A DNA stretch of 64,000 bases from Heliopora coerulea. Its lineage: Eukaryota > Cnidaria > Anthozoa > Scleralcyonacea > Helioporidae. The translations under genes were made by a program, and so were the position numbers. Numbering within the stretch: position 1 is the stretch's first letter; each line of letters begins with the position of its first letter. The notes beneath the pieces are model-generated. The model had not been told where the DNA came from. It made no database searches and saw only the letters and a list, made by a program, of their open reading frames with translations. The DNA is taken from contig JASJOG010000099.1 in the NCBI GenBank assembly GCA_030142905.1, positions 1,054,001 to 1,118,000 of the forward strand, written 5' to 3'. Below are positions 56,801 to 64,000 of the stretch, in pieces.

Positions 56801-59582
56801 TTTACCAACATCCACTCTTACCTCTGGAATGGTTTTACAAGGTATCAGTTCGCGTCCATTAATCTTAACGCATCGTCTTCCTCAGTTCATTAAAATCGAT
56901 GGTGTGCCTGTTCATACCAGGCTTGATGTACCACGATGAACACGATTTTCTCAAAGATATGTGGACGCATGTACTGCAAGTAGTGGATTGCATGTTTAGG
57001 GTATGTACTTCATGATTAACAAGATTTTTTACAGCCAACTTCGATAAAAACTCAATTATTATACTCCCGGCGCTTTAAACTATATTTTTCGATTACTAGT
57101 ATTAGCCCATGCCTGCTGCTTGCTTGGAGTATTTATTATTGGATTTTCTAATTACCGGAATTTAGGAAAAGTTGACCAGACGATATTTGGTCGGATGGTT
57201 ACTTGTACGTTTCTATTAATTGTGGGTAAGGCAAAAGAAAGATAAGTAACCAACCAGGTGAATTATATGACGAGTGAATGCTATGGGAACAAATGTAAAC
57301 AAACGTTAGCCAATTTTAAAGTGAGTACCGACAGCATTCATGTAGTTATGATGGGCATAAATTTTTTGTTGTTGTAACTATCGTAAGATTTTGAGCTTGG
57401 TACTTTTATTTAGCGTGGTGAGCAATACAATGCATTGCTGCATTAAAACTCATCAAATGTCTAATTACTGAGCTTGTGTTAATAGTCTCACTACAGCTTT
57501 TAAAACTTTTCGGTCTGATTCCTAGGAGGTTAACTGCCTTGGAGGAATTAACAAAGAAATCCTCAGTTGCATTTAATAACAATAGATCTTAATAAGTATT
57601 ATTTCTCTCTTTGGTGAGTTGAATTATGCCGCTCGGCCGTATTCTTTGCCCTTATATTCATTGCGAGGCCAATAAAGTTTGTGAAATTATGGAAGATAAC
57701 AGCCATTTGCACTACTAGTTGAAAACTTTGAATTAATTTGGTGTGCACTAGAATCATTCATTAAGGAATGGTTTATGAATGGTTACGAGTGTAATAAACG
57801 GTGTAACATCATTAGTAAAGTTTAACAAAGGGACAAAAGAGCAGTAGCTCCAGAGGGGACGATAAACCTTAACAAATAATGTTAATATCTGTTTTAAATT
57901 AGGAGTAAACCTGTGTAGAAAAGAAGAAAAAGTTTAAAGAGTCGAGAAATTTTCTTAAAAAACCATTGCGAGATGTAGTTAGATACTTATGTCTGTAGCC
58001 ATAGCAACAGGAGGAAATCAATTTATTAAATCTTTGACCAGAGAAAACAAAAGTTTGGAAGACCTTGCAAATTGACACGAGTATAATCCCAAAGAAAAAC
58101 TGAACTTGCTATGTAAATTGCAAACTGAAAAACTACTAGTCCTAAACAACTCTATAAGTGTTTCAATAATTGACAATCCGTCTCATCGCAGTCCAAGGTC
58201 AATCTGATGGAATTGATAGAACATCTGCTTAAAGCTACATTTCCATATGGTATACGTACGGATACGGGTGCAGATGCGGCAAAAATCGCGATGATTTAAA
58301 ATATAAAGTGTGTTCCCTCATGTACGTATGGGGACACGGCATGCGGATACGATTTTAAGAATCAGATCATGTAGCGATCATGTCATTGCCGTATACGGAG
58401 TCGTATGCGGTTACGTATAAATTATATTCAAAAAACGAAAAAATGGCAATGGAAATCGCTTAAGTGGAAACAAAAGAAACGTGTCCGAAACCAGGATAAA
58501 AATTCGTATCATGATCGTATCACCTTTCACTCAAAACGCCCTTAAAGTACATATTCAGATATTAAAATATCGAAAATTTTTCGTGGTGACTTTTGGCCTA
58601 CAAGAAAACTTTTGAAAATGGCGTAATAATTACATCTGTTAAGCAAAATCGAATGTCGCTTGACATGACGGAAACAGAAAGTACTACCTCGAGCTGCTGA
58701 AAGCGTGGCTGAGGTTTTTATCATCTAAAAATTTTGGAAAAGCGATATCTCCATTTCGTGAAAGTCGAATTTTGTGTTTGCTAATTTTAAGCTGAGGGTA
58801 TTCATAATCAAGAGGCAACTATCAAATGTAACGTTGAAAGGTTTATATGGCGTGTAATGAAATCTTTTACTCCCGTGACCCGAACAAAAATTAAAAGGTC
58901 GTATCAGATGCACAAGAATCCATTATGACCACTATTTGTGCCTAAAAAGGATGTAGCGATTACTTCAAGTACTTACACTTCTGTAAGCTTTGGTGTTGAA
59001 TTGAAAAGATCCTTCGGGATATCCATAATTTGGTTGTACGATAAACTCCTGTAATAAAAAGATTAATTAGCCACGGGTAATCGTATCCTAACAGGAACAA
59101 TTGAATATCTTTTGTTTATAAGAGTAGAAATTAATTTTTAAAAGACTTAAACCATCGTTAATAAAGACAATTCTCATTGGGAGGGAGAAATAGAACCATC
59201 GTAGCCCAAAATACCTCTTCCCCGCACGCAAATGAGAAAAATGTGACAGTAAAACGCTAATAGAGAGGGATTTGAAGAAAACGGATGATCAATGTTAGTC
59301 AATCTTGCACAACTTGAAGCCTTCATTCACCACCGACTAAAATTTTCACGAAATAAGGGTCCCTAACGCATGGCCGTTTTTCAATAATTAAAAGTTCCTA
59401 GAAAACATGACTGGTCCCACATAATTTTAAAGGAAAGCATGTACTGTTCCGTCCAGTGGAATAGGAATGAATTTGATTTTGCAAGGCTAAAGTCAGCATA
59501 GAAAAACATTTACCTGTGGAAGATTTACAGATTTTTAAACCCTTTTAGAATGAGGTCAAGGTCATATGTCTACTTAAATTAC
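53851..59582. other. Unassigned stretch with a possible tRNA-like relic
   Basis: At 56540-56610 the minus strand has 'ggttagcgcgttgcttctc' (A-box-like) as in tRNA-derived SINEs, but no good B box. At 58225-58540 the words 'gtatacg', 'ggatacg' and 'cgtatc' recur about ten times. Frames at 54069, 54545, 55986, 56277 and 56703 have no domain. Nothing else is recognised. Confidence 0.35.
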
Positions 59583-59588
59583 GTGAGA

Positions 59589-59747
59589 GTTAATCACCGA
59601 GAACGGAGGCTCTTAGCCAGATACATCCCGAAGGGACGTGACCCGAGGAATGCATCCCGAGGGGCTGTAGGCCCCAAGGGATGCTTTCCGAGGGCTACGC
59701 TCCCGAGGGATGGATCTGGCTAAGAGCCGACGTTCGAGGTGATTAAC
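59589..59747. repeat. GC-rich hairpin at the head of the YR element, copy 2
   Basis: Same inverted repeat as in copy 1, with arms of about 34 bases and a 'cccgagg'-rich centre. The 61-codon frame on the minus strand across it is a by-product of the palindrome. Confidence 0.85.
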
Positions 59748-59854
59748 TGACTTATTACATGATTGACAAGTTTTTCTCAAAATAACAATGGCAGACAATG
59801 CTTTCTGTTGTAAAGATTCTTTTGACGTTTCTTAACCCACAAGTTAAGGTTCAC

Positions 59855-60296
59855 GTCAAAACCAGTCGGCCATAATACGTTGGGTGATACGGTCAAAAAT
59901 CTGTGCTGGGAAGCTGGAATTCAAGGGTATTACCCGAATCACAGCATGAGGGGAACAACTGCTACTCGTGGCCTTGAAAAAGGAATTCCTGACAAGTTTA
60001 TGATGGAAAGAAGTGGGCACAGAAATGTCAGATCCTTACAGCAATATCAGAGACCAACCGTTCAAAAGAAGGTTGAGATGTCGAAAGCGTTTGATTTACC
60101 GTTAGGTGATAAGGTCAATTCGTACTGCGGAGAAGCGTCAGTAAGAAAAAAGGTCAGTAAGAGAGAAACAGACAGTGGTGAGATAGGAGGCAAAATAGAA
60201 AAAAAAATTGAGAATTGTGGATTTAAAAGTTTTGAAAAGAAGGACGTTCAATTTAGTAATTGTACGTTTTATGTCGGGAATGACTTTAAGGCTTAG
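59855..60296 (+). CDS. Tyrosine recombinase C-terminal domain (Crypton/DUF3504-like), open but N-truncated
   Basis: About 145 codons are open: 'GDTVKNLCWEAGIQGYYPNH' leads into the HxxR box 'NHSMRGTTATRGLEKGIPDK', then 'MERSGHRNVRSLQQYQRPT' with the second His and the presumed nucleophile Tyr. A Lys/Glu-rich tail follows and ends 'DVQFSNCTFYVGNDFKA'. This is the C-terminal half of the Crypton-type YR fold that was also adopted by host genes such as KIAA1958 and QRICH1. The first catalytic Arg and the core-binding domain are missing, so recombination is not expected alone. An ATG occurs at about 59952 ('MRGTT') within the box, and the longer frame opens earlier without an obvious start. Possible remnant exon of a longer transcript. 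Confidence 0.7.
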
Positions 60297-60457
60297 ATTC
60301 ATTTTGATGTTTTATGGTTCTATGAAATAATGTTTGGTTTTTGATTGTCTGAGTGAAATGCTATGAACTATGATATTACGAATAGTATAGCTTGGTGTAA
60401 TTTTCGTACTTGTCAATAGAGACAAGATCTGGCGTAGAATTCCTCATTACACATTTT

Positions 60458-60542
60458 AGGGTTGTATGTAGATACATCCCTCCTGGCAAGGTTTTATCTA
60501 GATACAACCCTGCAAGGAGGGATGTATCTATATACAACCCTT
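60458..60542. repeat. Tail hairpin of the YR element, copy 2
   Basis: 'agggttgtatgtagatacat' plus 'ccctcct' pairs with 'aggagggatgtatctatata' plus 'caaccct', loop about 30 bases. Matches copy 1. Confidence 0.85.
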
Positions 60543-60694
60543 GAATACTGATTCAATTCAATTCATCAACCCCGCTTTTCCCTGCTGAATATCAAATCCC
60601 TCCCCTGGCTTGAAGAAAGTTCGGCCTTTAACAAGTATTTATGTTAAATAAAGCTCTGCGAATAACAAAGAAAACCGCGTCGATCATGTAATAA

Positions 60695-62739
60695 TGTTAT
60701 TTATTGACGATTGATGAGTCCCCTTTTCATTGAAAGCATATTGTTTTCTACATATACAATTTTTTTTTTGAGACGCAGTGCTCGTAGGCACTGAAACTCG
60801 ATGTCTGACCTACACAGTTCATGTAGCCTCTGAAGTGGCTGTGTTGTATTTCCATTGCATGCATTGATTAAAATTCTATTATTTCCAACAGCAGCTTGAA
60901 TCTTTCTTGCTCAAATCTTTGCTAACTGTTGCGGTCTAGCTACACTGACTACCGGTCCAAAATTTCTTAAGCTGCTTTCGAACCAGTGAACATAAGAAGC
61001 TACTTCTATGAAGCTTCGCCTATTTTTATTTTTTTCTTTGGGAAAGGAGGGGAGCTCAGCCTCTGCATTTGAACGCATGAGGGGACTGAAGCCACACGTC
61101 GCCTTGCCACTTACGCCAATGGTTCTGTCTACAACAAATTCTCATTAAGTAACAGATAAATGTTTTGAAGTTCTTTAATGATGAAGTACCCTTCCCTAAG
61201 TCGTGCGATCTCTTTTAATACCGCATCTTCATACTCATAAAACGTGAAATAAGAAAACGTTCTTGGGTCAACTATCATTAGTTGCATTAAGAGATCACAT
61301 TTTTGGATTTTAATATTTTGACGATGGTTTTAAAACAACGGTTACTATGCATCTGAAATACACCCTGATTTCGAAATGTTTCATTAGTGCATTATGCCAA
61401 GGTGCTTTTGAACATTTTACATTTTACTGAGGTTGGTTTACCAGAATAATTATGAATTCTAAAACGCAATCGATGATAATGTATCACGACTAACTTAATT
61501 AGGAACAAGACGCTAGGCAACTCACAAACTAGAAGGGCGTTTAGAAACCTTGACGTTTTGTGATTGAACGTCGTTTCTGCAGACTTTAAAAGTTAGAGTG
61601 TGGACGTTAGTGAATGGGCACAAAAAAGTCAGGTACAACCGATGTTATAACTAATTAGGATGTGGTGGTGTGCGATGTGTCACGCCAAGACAATGGTGAG
61701 GTTTTCTAGACTTTTATATAGACTTTGTATCCTAGTCAAAATTAACAATTGACGCAATTTTAAATGCTGTTGATACCGTTGTTACCTTTTTTTTTATAAT
61801 TTTTAACTTTGGTTTTTGTTCCGACAGCGAGATGTAGTGATAAACAGTTGCTCAATCAGCACAGTTCTACACCTATATTTGCTTAATATTGCTATTTTTG
61901 TACTTTTGTTTTATTTTTGTTTTTAGTTCCTTTTAGTAAGTTTTATTTTCTGTCATGCCTATTTCAGTTTCGCGATCTTACATAATCAGATGCTGCGCAA
62001 TAGTCTTGCACTTACACAATAAGTAGATTTCAAGTTAATGATTTTCATTTGTCTCAGTTTCGCCGTCCAGCCTAGAGTAAACTAATTTTGCGAAACTACT
62101 GCACATCTTTACAAAACGAAACTAACCGAAAATTGTTTTAATAAAATAAAAAATAATCTTTGCTTTCCTTCCACGAAATCAAATAATGAGAAAGGTTTCG
62201 AATGATATGAATGTGGGTTGATAGTGCACTTATACATCTCTAAACTTTCTCTGAAAAGTTCAAAGTCAAACTTTTCTTTCGTAGACAGGCATATGAATTG
62301 ATGATGACCATCATAATTTCTTTCCAAAACTTTGTTCTCGCAACAAAATTTAATGCCCAGATTAAAGTTTCAGCTATTTTCAGGATGATTTTAACTTCCA
62401 AACTCCGCGTCTCTTCTCATATTAAACTGTCAATTGATAATACGTACACTGATTTATTTTGTCTATTCTTGATAAAGTTGACAAGGTAAAGTGTTAAGTT
62501 TCTACTGTTCATATCCCCAAATGTTAACAAGTTGAGAGACAATCCACCAAAGGTCCCGCTGGATACTTGAATTAACAAGATCAGAAAAGGAAAGCATATA
62601 GACGTTTGCTCTCTAATATAAATGTATTTGAACTGTGCGGCTATTTTTTAGCTTATGCGCTGATTCTGATGCCGGGATGTAGAATGGTATGCAACAATCG
62701 CGTCGTGTGAAAGAACCTGAAAGGCGCACTTGTATTGAT
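60695..62739. other. Unassigned AT-rich stretch
   Basis: Nothing recognised. Frames at 62109-62489 are chance frames. Confidence 0.35.
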
Positions 62740-62749
62740 GGTTTTCACA

Positions 62750-62757
62750 TGACGTCA
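62750..62757. promoter_or_regulatory. CRE-like palindrome TGACGTCA in copy D
   Basis: Perfect cAMP-response-type palindrome about 20 bases before 'cggccatattg'. At the same place copy B has TGACATCA and copy C TGACTTCA, so the site seems ancestral and decayed in B and C. Confidence 0.5.
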
Positions 62758-62873
62758 TTGCGCGTCATAGCGGCCATATTGTAAGAACGTAAAGCGTTGA
62801 TTATTGACAAGGATACAGCTAACGCGGGATAGACTGCATATGATACATATTTAGTGTATATTATAAAAGTGGC

Positions 62874-62957
62874 GAAACGGAAGACAACGTTTGGTAGGAA
62901 GACATGCAATCGGTATCACTGATAACGATTTCTCGCTAGACAACTACCGTAGTACAG
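62874..62957 (+). pseudogene. First-exon-like segment, copy D
   Basis: The frame 'GRQRLVGRHAIGITDNDFSL' then 'DNYRST' ends at a strong donor 'acag|gtaggt'. It matches copy B's 'ERQFLFGRHGITDEDFSPDN' at most conserved positions, while the DNA around it has drifted. The upstream start is not clear in this copy. Confidence 0.45.
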
Positions 62958-64000
62958 GTAGGTACTTCGGAGTTCCTCGGAGAATTGTTGGTTTTTATAC
63001 ACGCAGAGTAGACAAATTGTCCTTTGTTTTATTTAATGAAAAAGATTGATCGAGTATTTTACATGAATGATGAAAGTTGATGTAAAGTTTCCTTTTGAAA
63101 AGGATGTACAAATGAGGCCAAACGTATTTCCGATTATTCGTTATTTTAAATTCTTTTTAGATTCAGTTTTGTTATAGTTTTGTGAAATTTGTTTTAGTTT
63201 AACTTCAATGTGCGTTGATATGATATTTTTTGCTTCTTTTGATTACTTCATGGAAAGAAATATAGTTTCTTTCTTGTTTTCTTGTGGTGATTTGTTACAT
63301 GGAAAAAAAGTAGATGAATTTGAAGTGAATGAGCAGACTTATTAAATTAAGATGTGAGTGAAAAATAAATTGTTTGCATAACCATTGCATAGGAGGATGC
63401 CAAAGTTTATACACTGCAGAGCATTTATGGTGCAGTTATGTTCTGTTTATATGACATATTTGTAAAAATCAACTTGATGTTGCACTTGGTAGTCACATTT
63501 TTCAAAGTATTCATGAGTCAACTGGAGATACTTTAATTTTGAAAGCTGTTGCAATTCCTGTATTCATGGAATAGAAGGAATGTGCGTTGGTCTGTAGTGG
63601 TTTTGTTATTCTCATGTCTTCATGTCTCAGTCTCATCATGCAAAGAATTCTTTTAAATATGAAGTAGTTCCATTTTTTATTAACAAAAAGTTTTATCTGT
63701 TAAGTTGGCATTTAGTTCTACTGCAGCTGTTATTAATCAAATTAATTTTAGTGTTTATTTAGTTATGCTGCAAGTAAAGTTTTTCACACTGACTTTGCTT
63801 TTGTCATTTCCTCAGTTGTGGAGTTCATACAAAATTTATTATAGAGACAGAGAGATGTGAGAGGGGGAGAGGGGAGGAAGGAGACTTATCCCCAACTTTT
63901 AAAGTTTTGCGGCAGCCTCTCTATTTCCGTTGAAAAAATGCAATGTAGAATATTGATGATATAAGAAAAAATACTTTGGAAATTTCAAAATGTAGTTAAT

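Larger units (their letters stand above)
59583..60694 (+). mobile_element. Tyrosine-recombinase (Crypton-like) element, copy 2
   Basis: Same structure as 15498-16590: head hairpin (59589-59747), 'ttattacatgattgac' (59752-59767), recombinase C-terminal frame, tail hairpin (60458-60542) and terminal 'gtcgatcatgtaataa' (60679-60694). The flanks differ from those of copy 1, confirming two separate insertions of the same unit. The coding frame is open here. Confidence 0.85.
62740..64000 (+). repeat. Dispersed long repeat, copy D (5' part, runs off the window)
   Basis: It shares with copies B and C the order: CRE-like site and 'gcggccatattg' (62750-62781), first-exon-like segment ending at a splice donor (62957), 'gttatagttttgtgaaattt' (63171), 'gaatgagcag' plus 'ttattaaa' (63327) and 'gcataaccattgcat' (63377). 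More diverged from B and C than they are from each other. Confidence 0.75.

Noticed and set aside
1..64000. CRISPR arrays, bacterial operons, Shine-Dalgarno sites
   Set aside because: The window is eukaryotic; no regularly spaced identical short repeats with unique spacers were seen.

Overview
The window is AT-rich eukaryotic (metazoan) DNA packed with decayed mobile elements. There is no operon structure. The only host protein I can name is a piece of the ribosome-biogenesis factor RRP7. The mix of Penelope-like elements (PLEs), tyrosine-recombinase (YR) elements of Crypton and Ngaro/DIRS type, CR1/L2-like LINEs, a Ty3/Gypsy-like LTR element, a Tc1-family element and many MITEs suggests a marine invertebrate, most likely an anthozoan cnidarian such as a coral. 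That assignment is inference from repeat flavour and needs a database search.

Layout. 1-730: tail of a long dispersed repeat (copy A). 1.45-2.13 kb: inverted-repeat element. 2.3-2.65 kb: tRNA-derived foldback. 2.66-4.69 kb: PLE with inverted terminal repeats, RT and GIY-YIG remains. 5.0-6.0 kb: second PLE fragment. 6-13 kb: mostly featureless, with two unassigned coding-like stretches and one dispersed repeat. 13.1-17.0 kb: CR1/L2-like LINE split by a 1.1-kb YR element at 15.5-16.6 kb; a near-identical copy lies at 59.6-60.7 kb. 19.9-20.95 kb: MITE-like repeats. 24.5 kb: pyrimidine tract. 27.5 kb: nearly perfect palindrome made of two tRNA-like sequences. 28.1-28.75 kb: (TA)n and a PLE terminal region on the minus strand with a full hammerhead ribozyme motif. 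30.8-32.6 kb: remains of a Ngaro/DIRS-like element on the minus strand (zinc knuckle, RT, YR) split by an LTR-like sequence with a perfect heat-shock element. 33.5-35.4 kb: RRP7 coding sequence split by a young Tc1-family transposon. 36.04-36.89 kb: MITE. 37.2-40.3 and 46.7-49.8 kb: two direct copies (B and C) of a 3.1-kb segment. 42.0-46.7 kb, between them: a minus-strand LTR retrotransposon. 49.8-52.5 kb: second LINE. 52.7-53.85 kb: opposed PLE fragments and a third tRNA-derived foldback. 54-59.6 kb: largely featureless. 62.7-64 kb: copy D, which keeps a promoter-like site and the first-exon-like segment.

The most informative structures are nested insertions that define exact element boundaries: Tc1 in RRP7, and the YR element in the LINE. 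Next come the palindromic tRNA-derived foldbacks, the hammerhead motif, the heat-shock-element LTR, and the four-copy family that carries a conserved 5' exon with a CRE-like promoter. Nearly every transposon reading frame is broken. The Tc1 transposase (one frameshift) and the short YR reading frame at 59.9 kb are the best preserved.
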